42,983 nucleotides of DNA from Bacteroidales bacterium (lineage in GTDB: Bacteria; Bacteroidota; Bacteroidia; Bacteroidales; Muribaculaceae): contig SFNC01000004.1 of assembly GCA_004554255.1 (NCBI GenBank), positions 1 to 42,983 on the forward strand, in the 5' to 3' direction. A program made the translations under genes and the position numbers. The notes beneath the pieces are model-generated. The model was given only the letters and a program-made list of their open reading frames with translations. It did not search any database and had not been told where the DNA came from. Below, in pieces: positions 8,701 through 17,737 of this stretch (position 1 is the first letter of the stretch; each line of letters begins with the position of its first letter).

Positions 8701-11700
8701 GTTGTTTCGCACACCTATAAGCACAACACGGACATCGGACAGCGACGGGTTACCGATAACGGCAATGCGGTTACGCTCATTGTCGGGGTCATAACCGGTA
8801 TAAAGTGTACCGAAGCCTACGCCGGACTCTTCGTTGCGCTTTGCCTGGTTGCGCTCGCGCTTGAGGTTCACCAGCGACTGCAGGTTGAAATCCAGGTAGT
8901 TCTCCGTTGGCCAGACTATGGCTCTGTCACGGCTCAGGTCATTGTTATATGTACCCGGAGGCGTGAGCATCAGAGGTATTTCATACTCATAATAGTTGGC
9001 CTTGATGTCCGAGCCCAGGCGTACAAACACGCTCAGCTCGCCGTTCTTCAGGTTGGTCCGGTCATCTATCAGTTTCTCGGCGTGTACCCACATCTGCATA
9101 CGCTTGTAATTACGCAGGTCAAGGGTGGTGTTACGGTAAACACCGCGGGCATCGCCGGCGGCGAGATCCGTAACCTTAAGCGACATGGACTGCTCGTTAA
9201 GCTGGGTAATCTGGCTCTGGCCGGGGTCTACTATACGCGTAACTCCCGGAGGCAGAACGTAGTTTACCGGCTCGCGCTTGGAGTTTTCCTCGATATTCAC
9301 CACCGAGATGTCCAGGCTACCCTCTGCCGGAGCGTCGCCGCGGTTGTTGAGGTTAAAGTCGTAGCCGCGCCACTCGCCGCGCACCAGTTCAAGGGTCGCG
9401 AAACGCAAGTGTGTCGGTTTTTTGAATCCGGTCATGAACATTCGCATGAAACGGATGGTGCTGAAGTCGTTTATAGAGCCGACAATGCGCTCATAGTCAG
9501 CCAAGGGAATCTTGAACTGGTACCATTCCACCTCAATACCTTTTCCGTCGGCCGTCTGCTGTCGCGATACCTGTTTGTCGGTGATGAAATTCTTGCCTAC
9601 AACAAGGTCTTCGGGACGAATAGACACCTTATACTGGAAATAACGCTCGTATTCGTTAAGGGTATTGTCCTGGTTTATGTCCTCCACATCCGGCACGGCG
9701 CGCGACGACTGATACAGCGGGTCGGGAGCGTCCTCGGGCGATAACGAGTTGCCTTCCACGCCGTTATAGCGTTTATAGCGGTCAAGGACACCGAGGCGCA
9801 GCTCGTCGTAGTCATAACCGCGATAGAAGTGGTAGTTATCTCCGGCGGGGTCGTTCAGCGGCGAGAACGGGTCTTGCTGCATGCGCTGCATGGCATCGGG
9901 CGTAAGCTTCATGCGCAGTTTGTCCAGATAGTCGCTGTAACTGTTAAAGGTAAACTCATCGGCATTGGGCAGTCCGTCAAGACCGACGTCCTGGCGGATA
10001 CGTGCGCCGGTAGCGTTATCGAAGGAATAGGTCAGCGAGTTCTGCGACGACACACGTCCCCACACGGTATTCTCCAGGAACTGGTCGTTGCCGTCAACAG
10101 GGATACCGTTCTCGTAGCTCTTAAGACCGTCCTTGAGTATATCCTCGGACATCTCGCCGAAGTTTATGTACAGGTCGCCGCCCTCATAATTGGGATTGTC
10201 GGGATCCAGGAAGGGATTCAGCAGCCAGAACTGCACATATTCTATATTACTCTGCTCGAAGTTTGTGTTGTCAAGGCGCCGCATTATGCCGCCCCAGCGC
10301 TTTTCGGGGTTCAGCAGATTGCCCTCGCCGTCGATATTGTCGGCATCAAGGTTATACGGGCCTCGCTCTGTGGGATAGAACGAGAGGTTAAGTGTCTGGA
10401 TAATTGAGGATTCGCCATAATTAAGCTGGCGTCCGGGGAAAATTTCCTGGCTGCGGATTTCACGCACGTAGGGGTTTGACAGCTGCTTGAGGTCTGCTTT
10501 CAGATAACCCGGTGCAAGCGAGGAGTTTCGCATGGTGAACATGCGGTCGATGAAGTACCAGTTCAGCAGCGCGCGGTTCTTGCCATAGTCCACATTATTG
10601 GACAGGGCGGCCTCGGGGAACAGTGCGTCCGCGGCGCGGTCGTACGGCGTGGACGCCAGGAACCACGAATACGGCGAGCGCAGGTCTATGCCGGTCTGGG
10701 TGGACTCGAAGTCGTCCACGTATGACGAACCCTTGTTGGAACCGCTTTTCTGGCCGTGCGGAACCAACTGGGCATATTCGGCGGTGAGCGACAGCTTGGA
10801 CGGTGCCACCGAGCGCACCGTGGGAATCTTGTTCAACAGATTCGTAAGCCACATGAACTCTTTATTGTAACTGAGATTCAGTCCGTACATGGTGTTGTTC
10901 ACCACCTCGTCACCGATATTAACCTTCTCGGTAAGAGACTTTTCACCAAAATGCAGAATAGTACCGCCTATCGTGAAGTTTTTATTGAATTCGTATTGCA
11001 GATCCAATCCCAGAAGTGTCTTTCTCTGCGTGGAGAACATGGACTGGTTCTCAAGGGTGACGCTGATATTCTGTCCGGAATCTATGATGGACTGGTTGGT
11101 GATGGTTACAATACCCATCGCATAATCCACCGTATAGTCCGAGTTCTCGGTAAGCGTGACGCCTCCGGCGGTCACCACCACCGAACCTCGCGGCACATTC
11201 ATGGCATTGAGCCTGATTTGCGAGCCTGACGAAGCCTGATACTCACCGGAAAGTATGAATTTATTCTTGTCGGCGAACTGACGCGCCACCACAAGAGTCG
11301 AGTCATATAACTGCTCATACACATATTTATCGGCCTCCACATCGTTCCCGATAACCTCGCGCAGATGCGCGCCGAACGGCTCGGCAACAGGGAAAATCAC
11401 CTTACCGGTGGACGGGATGATGGTATAACCGTCCACAAAGTCAAAAAATCCGTCCGAATTGGTCTCCTGGTTTGAATCCAGGCGGTCCAGATTCATCAGC
11501 TGCAGCAGACTCTTGTCGTTGATGCCGGGGACCGGCAGATAGTTTATCTGAGTGCCGGTGGTATCACTTAAGTACTTGATGTTCAGTCTGAATTTGTTTT
11601 GCTGAATCTGATAACCGCCAAGGTTATAAACGTTTTTCATCATCAGGCGCCACATGGGCAGACGCGGCTGGATGGTTGTGCTCTTGAGCATTTTAACATA

Positions 11701-13251
11701 CAGCGACTGGTCGGTGGTTGTAATGTCCGACGAGAACTCACCCACCTGGTACACCTGACCGTTCAGGGTATATTCGTATGCCACGGCAAGGACCTCGTCG
11801 GCATTCAGCGCAGCCTTCACCGAGATGTAACCCAAAGAGGCGTTAAGCGTGTATTCATTGCTGGTGAGCAGTCGGGCGCTCTCCACTTTCTCATAGTCTC
11901 TGCCGCCCTCAATACCGTATGCCTCAAGCGGTTCCAGCGCCTGGCTCACATTCGCTATATTGCGGGCCATGGGATAGTCAGCCTTAATGGTGGACAGGAG
12001 GTTGTTGGAGCCATTGGCCGGGTTGGGTATCGCCGGGTTGCTCTGCCAGTAATCGGAGGCCTTTGTCTTTTCCTCGCCAAGGTCCATGAACGCGACAAGG
12101 TTGCGGCTCTGCTCGAACCGCGAGCTCTTGTTGGTGACCCAAACCTCTATACGCGTGATGTTTACGCCGGAGGACACGAATGGCAACCGCGACGCGAACC
12201 GGTCGTAGTTCTGATAGAACCATTGTCCTAAGAAGAAGTGACGGTTCTGGTCGTATTCGTCGGCATTTACCTGGAATTTGGTAGTCTGGGAGCCTCCTCG
12301 CGAGCTTACGCTCTTACTCTCGGAATTCTGTTGCGAGATAAGCGCCGTGGCGGTAAGTTTTCCGAATTGCAGCTTGCCCTTGATACCGAATAGCGCCGTG
12401 CTGCCTCGGATAAGCGAGGACCCGGTTGTCATTGAGACATTACCGGCCTCGATATTCTTTACAATGTCGTCCTCCTTGCCTTCGTAGCTGAGTTTTATAT
12501 TCTTGCTGTCAAAGTCGAAGGTCGCATCCGTGTTATAAGTCATTCCAAACTTAAGACGGTCGCCCACGCCGGCGTTGATAGTTGCCTGGATTTTCTGGTC
12601 AAAGTCGAAATAAGTCTTGCGGCGGGAGTCCAGAGACAGCGCGGGATTGTCTGTCTTATTGGATTTTATGCCCATGGACACCTGCACCGAACCCTGCGTC
12701 TTAAGCGAAACGCCGCCGGGGCCGAAAATCTTCTCCAGCGGGCCGAGCGCAAAGTTCATATCCAGGACATTGAACGGTTGTTTCTCCTTCTTTTCCTGAA
12801 CAAGTTCCAGATTGCGCTGCTTGTAGTACTCCTGCATGGACTTGCGCAGCTGCCAGTTGTTGTACTGCTGCTCATTGAGCATGAACGGAGTGGCTATGTC
12901 ATGGTCACCCACGCGCGTGCGTACAATATAAGTACCGGTTTCGGGGTCGTATTCGGCCGTGGTCTTTATGTTCTCCGGCGTAGCGAGGTCATAGCCCAAC
13001 TGTGCGGCCATGAGGTCCTCATAGCTCTGAGGGACAGTGTGTTGCACCGGAAACGGGAGAATCACCGAGTCCATGGGCGACATCGGTGCCGGGGGCGGAT
13101 AGGCTGCCGGTGCCGGCTCGCGCGGGGGCGTCACCGTAACCTGTGCAACGCCCCATACAGACAGGCACAACGCACCGCACAGCAGTATCACAACAACTGC
13201 CGCACGTGAAAACAAGATATTTATTATACGTCGTGGTGCTGACTGGTTCAT
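5779..13251 (-). CDS. sprA: SprA, outer-membrane translocon of the type IX secretion system
   Basis: SprA (Sov in Porphyromonas) is the very large beta-barrel through which type IX cargo crosses the outer membrane, working with PorV and a plug protein. At 2490 residues the product has the size and character of this family, which is about 2400-2500 residues long. An N-terminal hydrophobic stretch (RAAVVVILLCGALCLSVWGVA, about residues 16-36) is the signal peptide, followed by a proline-rich segment. The rest is beta-rich with many aromatic/polar alternations, including LKFGMTYNTDATFDFDSKNIKLSYEGKEDDI near residue 235 and a final strand NTSYGISVNLSLAR. The frame is uninterrupted for 7.5 kb. It follows ruvA by 26 bases, a neighbourhood also seen in other Bacteroidetes. 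The start is ATG 13251. Confidence 0.95.
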   Translation of the reverse strand: MNQSAPRRIINILFSRAAVVVILLCGALCLSVWGVAQVTVTPPREPAPAAYPPPAPMSPMDSVILPFPVQHTVPQSYEDLMAAQLGYDLATPENIKTTAEYDPETGTYIVRTRVGDHDIATPFMLNEQQYNNWQLRKSMQEYYKQRNLELVQEKKEKQPFNVLDMNFALGPLEKIFGPGGVSLKTQGSVQVSMGIKSNKTDNPALSLDSRRKTYFDFDQKIQATINAGVGDRLKFGMTYNTDATFDFDSKNIKLSYEGKEDDIVKNIEAGNVSMTTGSSLIRGSTALFGIKGKLQFGKLTATALISQQNSESKSVSSRGGSQTTKFQVNADEYDQNRHFFLGQWFYQNYDRFASRLPFVSSGVNITRIEVWVTNKSSRFEQSRNLVAFMDLGEEKTKASDYWQSNPAIPNPANGSNNLLSTIKADYPMARNIANVSQALEPLEAYGIEGGRDYEKVESARLLTSNEYTLNASLGYISVKAALNADEVLAVAYEYTLNGQVYQVGEFSSDITTTDQSLYVKMLKSTTIQPRLPMWRLMMKNVYNLGGYQIQQNKFRLNIKYLSDTTGTQINYLPVPGINDKSLLQLMNLDRLDSNQETNSDGFFDFVDGYTIIPSTGKVIFPVAEPFGAHLREVIGNDVEADKYVYEQLYDSTLVVARQFADKNKFILSGEYQASSGSQIRLNAMNVPRGSVVVTAGGVTLTENSDYTVDYAMGIVTITNQSIIDSGQNISVTLENQSMFSTQRKTLLGLDLQYEFNKNFTIGGTILHFGEKSLTEKVNIGDEVVNNTMYGLNLSYNKEFMWLTNLLNKIPTVRSVAPSKLSLTAEYAQLVPHGQKSGSNKGSSYVDDFESTQTGIDLRSPYSWFLASTPYDRAADALFPEAALSNNVDYGKNRALLNWYFIDRMFTMRNSSLAPGYLKADLKQLSNPYVREIRSQEIFPGRQLNYGESSIIQTLNLSFYPTERGPYNLDADNIDGEGNLLNPEKRWGGIMRRLDNTNFEQSNIEYVQFWLLNPFLDPDNPNYEGGDLYINFGEMSEDILKDGLKSYENGIPVDGNDQFLENTVWGRVSSQNSLTYSFDNATGARIRQDVGLDGLPNADEFTFNSYSDYLDKLRMKLTPDAMQRMQQDPFSPLNDPAGDNYHFYRGYDYDELRLGVLDRYKRYNGVEGNSLSPEDAPDPLYQSSRAVPDVEDINQDNTLNEYERYFQYKVSIRPEDLVVGKNFITDKQVSRQQTADGKGIEVEWYQFKIPLADYERIVGSINDFSTIRFMRMFMTGFKKPTHLRFATLELVRGEWRGYDFNLNNRGDAPAEGSLDISVVNIEENSKREPVNYVLPPGVTRIVDPGQSQITQLNEQSMSLKVTDLAAGDARGVYRNTTLDLRNYKRMQMWVHAEKLIDDRTNLKNGELSVFVRLGSDIKANYYEYEIPLMLTPPGTYNNDLSRDRAIVWPTENYLDFNLQSLVNLKRERNQAKRNEESGVGFGTLYTGYDPDNERNRIAVIGNPSLSDVRVVLIGVRNNSPVTKDGIVWVNELKVTDFNEEGGWAAKVNATLNISDLATVNLGMHKETAGFGGVDQSLNERRLDDYDQYNIAVQGDVGKLVPEKLKLTAPIYYSYSKEKTSPKYNPLDQDVLLKDALDEAGSKHARDSISGYAEEQTVVRNFSISGLKFDVQSKTPMPWDPANFTMSFSFNKQTKNDPTTEYQYTNDYRGSFQYSYSPYIKPFKPFSFMKSKNKNLKFIKDWEIQWLPNSISFQTNMSRYYFEEQVRSETDTNFRLPVSVSKNFLWDRQLAITWNIIKSLSLTWNSNTSARIEEPVGAVNKKLFPDEYREWKEKVWNSILSMGTPWNYNQTFTVAYKAPFNKIPVIDFMSANANYNATYKWDRGATIEGVNMGNSIANQAAWTADGRINFEGLWNKIPFVRDVNKRFANTRQRNQTERKPRKFERTYKLMADTTVTIKHNLRSKKVKITATTVDGKPFAVKTRIDDPNTVTVLSRGDQNIKFTIVEVMKDEKSTWRNIGEYGLRLLISPRSFSIRYRNTHTMQLPLFRPSVGNIFGQTNSEGPMSPGLDFAFGFAGDDYVYKALDRGWLITDDGQTSPALIGHTNELNMELQLEIAKGLKLQLTANRTDNRNTQVQFMYEGMPTTYTGSYTKTHCAIKTALGSSSADDGYRSAAFDQFMQNIPVVRDRVEQMYMGKHYPNEGFIKGMPEAGTAFNPENGTISETSSDVLIPAFVSAYTGTDPRKTWLNPFPSFSSVLPNWRLTYDGFLNLGNMRKWFKTFTLTHAYQCTYSVGSYSSYLNWVSAGGDNMGFTLDELTGRPIPSSPFNISSVAITEKFAPLIGFNFTMQNDIQFSAEYRDSRTLTLNSSAGQVVEASQKGFKIGAGYKIVGFNTFLKIKGSEQGVSNDLTLNANVGIDKNTALIRRIEAGGYTQPTSGSKTLTINFTANYILSKKITLAAYFDHQVNTPVVTTSSYPTTNTSYGISVNLSLAR

Positions 13252-13277
13252 TTACAAAAAGACACCGTAGAGAATGC

Positions 13278-13859
13278 TCACATCATTGCCAGAGCCTTGC
13301 GAATAGCCTCCTCGACGCGCATCGCGGGCGACTCATCGAAGAGTTTTTTGAGGACTTTGCGCGTCTGTGCCGGCGTGTAGCCAAGCATAACCAGTGCCGC
13401 GCTCGCCTCCTCGAAGGCCTCGGCCGAAGCCGGTGTTCTAAGTATTAACGTAGAATCAGTGGGTTTTATTTTATCGCGGAGGTCAACAATTATTCTTTCT
13501 GCTGTTTTTGCGCCTATTCCCTTTACATTTTTCAGGGCGCGAGTGTCGCCGCCGGCGATGACCTGCTCGAGTTCCTCCACAGTAAACCCTGACAAAATGA
13601 CGATGGCGGTACCGGCGCCGACGCCGGAAACGCCTATCAGCAGACGGAACAGAGCGCGCTCGCGCTCTCCGGCAAATCCGTAAAGCGTCCATGCGTCCTC
13701 ACGTATCACCTCGTGCACAAGCAGCTGAACTTCAGGCCGGTTTTCTATCGCGCCGAACGTATTTACCGATATCTTAAGGAGATAGCCCACGCCACCGGTG
13801 TCTACCACAGCCTCGGTAGGCGACAGACGGGCAACGGAGCCTTTTACATATTCTATCAT
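13278..13859 (-). CDS. ruvA: Holliday junction DNA helicase subunit RuvA
   Basis: RuvA binds four-way DNA junctions as a tetramer and loads the RuvB motor for branch migration. The 193-residue product begins MIEYVKGSVARLSPTEAVVDTGGVGYLLKIS, the OB-fold domain I. The helix-hairpin-helix pair of domain II is visible as LLIGVSGVGAGTAIVILSGF and LKNVKGIGAKTAERIIVDLRDK. The C-terminal three-helix domain III (EEASAALVMLGYTPAQTRKVLKKL) regulates RuvB. Length is close to E. coli (203). sprA lies 26 bases downstream in the same orientation, so the two are probably co-transcribed from a promoter near 13886-13916. Confidence 0.96.
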   Translation of the reverse strand: MIEYVKGSVARLSPTEAVVDTGGVGYLLKISVNTFGAIENRPEVQLLVHEVIREDAWTLYGFAGERERALFRLLIGVSGVGAGTAIVILSGFTVEELEQVIAGGDTRALKNVKGIGAKTAERIIVDLRDKIKPTDSTLILRTPASAEAFEEASAALVMLGYTPAQTRKVLKKLFDESPAMRVEEAIRKALAMM

Positions 13860-13885
13860 AAACAGGAGTATCTATAAATGCAGTG

Positions 13886-13916
13886 CAAAGGTAGTGTTTT
13901 TGGGCGGATTACGCAA
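13886..13916 (-). promoter_or_regulatory. Probable promoter of ruvA-sprA
   Basis: On the minus strand TACCTTTG (complement of 13886-13893) fits the -7 box TAnnTTTG, and a TTG (complement of 13914-13916) lies 20 bases upstream as a -33 element. The transcript would begin shortly before the ATG at 13859. Confidence 0.6.
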
Positions 13917-14020
13917 CAAATCGCCTTTAAGGATGTTAAAGGCTGCAAATAGCAGTTAACATGCGAGGGGTATTCGCCGATTATTTATGAAAATATCTGA
14001 AAAAAGCATCTTTTTTGTTT

Positions 14021-14028
14021 TACTTTTG
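14021..14028 (+). promoter_or_regulatory. Candidate -7 box upstream of the Spy-like gene
   Basis: TACTTTTG matches TAnnTTTG about 95 bases before the start at 14123. No clear TTTG -33 box lies 19-21 bases upstream, so the assignment is weak. The rest of 13894-14122 is AT-rich with no gene. Confidence 0.3.
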
Positions 14029-14122
14029 TTGATATATTGTGTCTATAGTACAAAAGCATTACAAAACAACAGCTTACAGAATAACTAACTTATAATTTAT
14101 AACTCATTAATACTCTTACGAC

Positions 14123-14581
14123 ATGAAATTTAAAGCTCTCCTTCTTGCACTGGCATTAGTATCTATCACAACAGCTACAGTATCCGCCCAGACCGTCTGC
14201 ACCGAAAACCGCAAAGACTGCGACCGCAAGGAATGCAAATCCGGCATGAACAAGGCATTTGAGGGCATTACCCTCACCGCCGAGCAACAGACCGCACTGG
14301 ACAAAATATATACCGACCGTGCAACCAAAGCCAAAGAGGCCCGATGCGACAAGCAGAAAGCCGACTCCACAGCGCGCATGGCACGCCGACAGGCAAAACT
14401 TGACTATCTGCACCAGGTACAGAAAGTGCTCACCCCCGAGCAGTATGTAACATTCCTGGAAAACCAGATTGTAAACGGCCCTTCCAAAATGCACAAAAAA
14501 GGGTTCCGCGGCGACAAAAACAAAAAAGACTTCAAGGGCAAAGACCGCAAAATAAAAGGTGAGCGCCCCGCCCGCCGTTAA
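14123..14581 (+). CDS. Spy/CpxP-like periplasmic LTxxQ protein
   Basis: The 152-residue product has a Sec signal peptide (MKFKALLLALALVSITTATVSA, cleavage before QTV). Two LTxxQ motifs, LTAEQ at 51-55 and LTPEQ at 103-107, frame a charged helical region (YTDRATKAKEARCDKQKADSTARMARRQAKLDYLH). This is the arrangement of the Spy/CpxP family of periplasmic chaperones and stress sensors. The mature N terminus is unusually rich in cysteine (VCTENRKDCDRKECKSG), and the C terminus is a very basic Lys/Gly tail (residues about 124-152). Metal or nucleic-acid binding by these ends is possible but untested. It stands alone between its own promoter region and a strong terminator. Confidence 0.8.
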   Translation: MKFKALLLALALVSITTATVSAQTVCTENRKDCDRKECKSGMNKAFEGITLTAEQQTALDKIYTDRATKAKEARCDKQKADSTARMARRQAKLDYLHQVQKVLTPEQYVTFLENQIVNGPSKMHKKGFRGDKNKKDFKGKDRKIKGERPARR

Positions 14582-14605
14582 CAGACACTCATTCTCTCTC
14601 TCTCC

Positions 14606-14657
14606 GCATCGCCCGGACAATCCCGCCAGCACGGGATGTCCCGGCGATGCACTTTTT
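14606..14657 (+). terminator. Intrinsic terminator after the Spy-like gene
   Basis: GCATCGCCCGGACAATCCCG (14606-14625) pairs with cgggatgtcccggcgatgc (14632-14650) apart from one mismatch and one bulge. A run of seven Ts follows at 14653-14659. Confidence 0.9.
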
Positions 14658-14743
14658 TTGCCATGACGCACAATAAACCACGCGCGCGTACGTTATTATT
14701 ACGTTAAGAATAAATATAACTAATCCATATAGTTCAATTCACA

Positions 14744-16687
14744 ATGAAAAAATTACTGATTAGCACCGGCGCTATTGCCTTGGGCGCCATTGCATTCGCA
14801 GCCACAGAAGCTGCAAACGACCCGGTGCTGATGACAGTGAACGGGAAAAAAGTTCACAAGAGCGAATTTGAATATCTCTACCACAAAAACAACCAGCAGC
14901 AACAGCAGCCTCAGACAATCGATGAATATCTGAAGATGTTCATAGACTACAAGCTGAAGGTCGCCGATGCCGAAACCGCCAAGCTTGACACCACCAAACA
15001 GTTCCGCGAGGAATTCAAATCGTCGTGCGACGAGCTTGCACAGCCTTACATGATTGACTCCCTGGCCCTTAACGAGCTGGTGGAGGAAGCATACGGACAT
15101 GTCCGCGAGAACGTCAACGTAAGCCACATTATGGTTTATCCCGGCCCGACCGAAGAATTGAACGACTCGGTTATGAACGCCCTGAAGGACATGCGTACAC
15201 GGCTGCTGAACGGCACCGCCGACTGGAAAGAGATGGTAGAAAAGTATACTGTTGACCGTGGCACCCGCGACCGCGAGGGCCTGATGGGCTGGCTGACCCC
15301 CGGCGCCTTCCCCTGGCCTTTTGAGAAAGCGGCTTACGAGACTCCCAAGGGACAGATTTCCCCGGTAATAAACAGCGGCTTCGGCTATCACCTTATCCGT
15401 GTCAACGACCGCCGTCCGGCTGCCGGTGAAGTGAAAGCCTCGCACATCCTGCTGCTCACCGCAAACAAGAGCCCCGAGGAACAGGCTGCCGCCAAAGTAA
15501 AGATAGACTCACTGTACCAGGTGCTGAAAAACGGCGCCGATTTCGCCGAGACCGCCAAGAAATACAGCGAAGACCCGGGTTCTGCGGGCCGTGGCGGAGA
15601 CCTGGGCTGGTTTGGCCCCGGCCGCATGGTGGCGCCGTTTGACTCCGCCGCCTTCGCAATAGCCGACGGCACCCTTTCCACACCGTTCCAGACCAACTTC
15701 GGCTGGCACATCATCAACCGCGAGTCATCGCGCCCCGTGGCCTCTATCGCCGAAATGCGCCAGGAGCTTATCAACCAGATAAACAGCGACCAGCGTGGAC
15801 GCATACCCTACGAGCGCCGCATGCAGCAGCTTGTGCAGCAGCACTCCGGCAAAATCCTGGATTCGGGCATAGACCGCGTTATGGAAATTGTCCGTAAGGC
15901 CGGAGCCTACGATACCGCTGTCGCCAAGGCCGTAGCTGTATGCCAGGCTGAAGTGGTTCAGGTAGGCAAGAACAAATTCACTATGGCAGAGGCCGCCAAA
16001 TATATGCCGGTTCTCACCACCACAGACCTGGACTACGCCCGCAACTCGCTGAAAAACGCAGCAAAATCGCTTATGGAGCAAGAGGTTATCGAGGCCGAAC
16101 GCGCCCAGATGATCAACAGCAACCCCGAATACCGCAACCTCGTTAACGAGTATCGCGACGGCATCCTGCTGTTTGACATCTCCAACCGCAAGGTTTGGGA
16201 CAAGGCAAGCAAGGACAAGAACGGACTGGACAATTACTTTGCCGCACACCGCAACGACTATAAGTGGACCGCGCCCAAGTTCAAGGGCTATATAGTATTT
16301 GCCAAGAATGACTCGGTAATGCAGCTGGCCAAGACATATTGCGACCAAATGGACGCCAACTTCAATCCCGACACATTTGTCAGCCAGATAAAGGATCGCT
16401 TCGGCAAAGACATTCGCGTAGAACGCGTTATCGCCGCCCAGGGCGAAAACCCCATAACCGACTTCCTGGCTTTCGGCGGCCCCAAGCCCAACGACCCGAA
16501 GAAAATACGCTGGAACGACTATTTTGCCTTCCGCGGCAAAATCATAGAACAGCCTGAGGAAGTTGCCGACGTGCGCGGCGCAGTCATCACCGACTACCAG
16601 AGCTATCTGGAGAAACAGTGGCTGGAGTACCTGCACAAACGCTACAAGGTGAAAGTCAACGAGAAAGTCCTCAAGACTGTTCGCTGA
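14744..16687 (+). CDS. Periplasmic peptidylprolyl isomerase/chaperone with two PpiC domains
   Basis: The 647-residue product begins with a signal peptide (MKKLLISTGAIALGAIAFAA) and a SurA/PpiD-like N-terminal chaperone region (VNGKKVHKSEFEYLYHKNN, then a glutamine run at 50-55). Two parvulin-type rotamase domains follow: about residues 123-222 (VNVSHIMVYPG ... GFGYHLIRVNDRRP) and 229-328 (VKASHILLLTA ... GRGGDLGWFGPGRM ... NFGWHIINRE). The C-terminal 300 residues are helical and probably complete the chaperone domain. Such proteins fold and escort outer-membrane proteins. The first rotamase is less typical (GLMGWLTPGAFPWPFE), so its catalytic competence is uncertain. The gene is monocistronic, ending at a perfect bidirectional terminator. 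Confidence 0.92.
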   Translation: MKKLLISTGAIALGAIAFAATEAANDPVLMTVNGKKVHKSEFEYLYHKNNQQQQQPQTIDEYLKMFIDYKLKVADAETAKLDTTKQFREEFKSSCDELAQPYMIDSLALNELVEEAYGHVRENVNVSHIMVYPGPTEELNDSVMNALKDMRTRLLNGTADWKEMVEKYTVDRGTRDREGLMGWLTPGAFPWPFEKAAYETPKGQISPVINSGFGYHLIRVNDRRPAAGEVKASHILLLTANKSPEEQAAAKVKIDSLYQVLKNGADFAETAKKYSEDPGSAGRGGDLGWFGPGRMVAPFDSAAFAIADGTLSTPFQTNFGWHIINRESSRPVASIAEMRQELINQINSDQRGRIPYERRMQQLVQQHSGKILDSGIDRVMEIVRKAGAYDTAVAKAVAVCQAEVVQVGKNKFTMAEAAKYMPVLTTTDLDYARNSLKNAAKSLMEQEVIEAERAQMINSNPEYRNLVNEYRDGILLFDISNRKVWDKASKDKNGLDNYFAAHRNDYKWTAPKFKGYIVFAKNDSVMQLAKTYCDQMDANFNPDTFVSQIKDRFGKDIRVERVIAAQGENPITDFLAFGGPKPNDPKKIRWNDYFAFRGKIIEQPEEVADVRGAVITDYQSYLEKQWLEYLHKRYKVKVNEKVLKTVR

Positions 16688-16696
16688 TTCACAGCA

Positions 16697-16745
16697 CCCC
16701 CAAATAAAGAGGGACGCGCGATGCGCGTCCCTCTTTATTTGGGGG
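16697..16745. terminator. Perfect bidirectional terminator
   Basis: A 23-base arm (16697-16719) pairs without mismatch with 16723-16745 around the loop gat. The arm runs from five Cs through AAATAAAGAGGG to ACGCGC. The A-rich and T-rich portions allow termination for both the PpiC gene (+) and trxB (-). Confidence 0.93.
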
Positions 16746-16754
16746 CAATGTCCG

Positions 16755-17690
16755 TTATTCCGCGTTGAGCAGGAAGCGCTCGGCCTCCAGGGCGGCACGG
16801 CAACCGCTGCCGGCGGCGACAATGGCCTGCTGGAATACCGGGTCGCAGACATCTCCGGCCGCGAAGACACCCTCCACACTGGTGGCCTGCGAGTGCGGGC
16901 GAACCTTGATGAATCCCTGTGCATCGGTATCCACGAACGGAGCGAAAATCGCGCTGTTGGGCTGGTGTCCGATCGCCAGGAAGAATCCGTCAATCTCAAT
17001 GTCTATGTGCTGTTCGCGGTCAGTGCCTCTGTATTCCACCAGGTGAGCGCCCTGCAGCACCTCGTCGCCGAAAAGTCCCACGGTGTTGGTGTTGAAGAGC
17101 ACTGTGATTTTGGGATTCTCCAGAACGCGCTGCTGCATCACCTTTGATGCGCGCAGATGGTCCTTGCGCACAATCATGAACACGCGCTCGGCGATTGAGG
17201 CCAGATACAGGGCTTCCTCGCAGGCGGTGTCTCCGCCTCCGACAACAGCCACGCGCTTCTTGCGATAGAAGAAACCATCGCAGACAGCGCAAGCCGACAC
17301 ACCCATGCCCATGTACTTCTGCTCGTCGGGCAATCCGAGATAACGGGCAGCCGCGCCGGTGCAGATAATCACGCTATCGGCCTTTACATCCTCGTCTATT
17401 CCGCTGACAGTCACCGTAAAAGGCCGCTGCGAAAAGTCCACCGACTTTACCAGTCCGGTGCGCATCTCCGCGCCGAAGCGCAAAGCCTGCGTACGCAGAT
17501 CGGCCATCATCTGATTGCCGTCCACACCATCGGGATAGCCGGGGAAGTTTTCTACGGTGGAAGTAGTGGTGAGCTGTCCGCCGGGTTGCGGACCCTCAAT
17601 AAGCAACGGGCTTAAATTGGCTCGCGAGGCATATATCGCGGCGGTATATCCCGCCGGGCCGGAGCCTATAATAAGACATTTTGTGTTCAT
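16755..17690 (-). CDS. trxB: Thioredoxin-disulfide reductase
   Basis: TrxB passes electrons from NADPH through FAD and a dithiol to thioredoxin. The 311-residue product has the FAD dinucleotide motif GSGPAG at 9-14, the redox-active pair Cys134/Cys137 in SACAVCDGFFYR, and the NADPH motif VVGGGDTACEEA at about 149-160. The C-terminal GVFAAGDVCDPVFQQAIVAAGSGCRAALEAERFL closes the FAD domain. Length matches the low-molecular-weight bacterial type. It is the last gene of the dedA-rpe-ftsK-lolA run, 47 bases after the LolA-like gene. Its product probably supplies the thioredoxin used by Tpx (5213-5710). Confidence 0.97.
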   Translation of the reverse strand: MNTKCLIIGSGPAGYTAAIYASRANLSPLLIEGPQPGGQLTTTSTVENFPGYPDGVDGNQMMADLRTQALRFGAEMRTGLVKSVDFSQRPFTVTVSGIDEDVKADSVIICTGAAARYLGLPDEQKYMGMGVSACAVCDGFFYRKKRVAVVGGGDTACEEALYLASIAERVFMIVRKDHLRASKVMQQRVLENPKITVLFNTNTVGLFGDEVLQGAHLVEYRGTDREQHIDIEIDGFFLAIGHQPNSAIFAPFVDTDAQGFIKVRPHSQATSVEGVFAAGDVCDPVFQQAIVAAGSGCRAALEAERFLLNAE

Positions 17691-17706
17691 CTGTATGTAA
17701 TTTTAT

Positions 17707-17732
17707 GCAGCTTCCGGGAGCCGGAAAACTGC
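17707..17732 (-). other. Hairpin between the lolA-like gene and trxB
   Basis: GCAG..TTCCGG (17707-17717) pairs with CCGGAA..CTGC (17721-17732) with small internal bulges. No T-tract follows on the minus strand. It may be a processing or partial-termination signal. Confidence 0.3.
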
Positions 17733-17737
17733 TGTTA

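Noticed and set aside
8563..9744. Long plus-strand frames inside sprA
   Set aside because: They are antisense shadows caused by the GC-rich codon pattern of sprA; no family features are visible.
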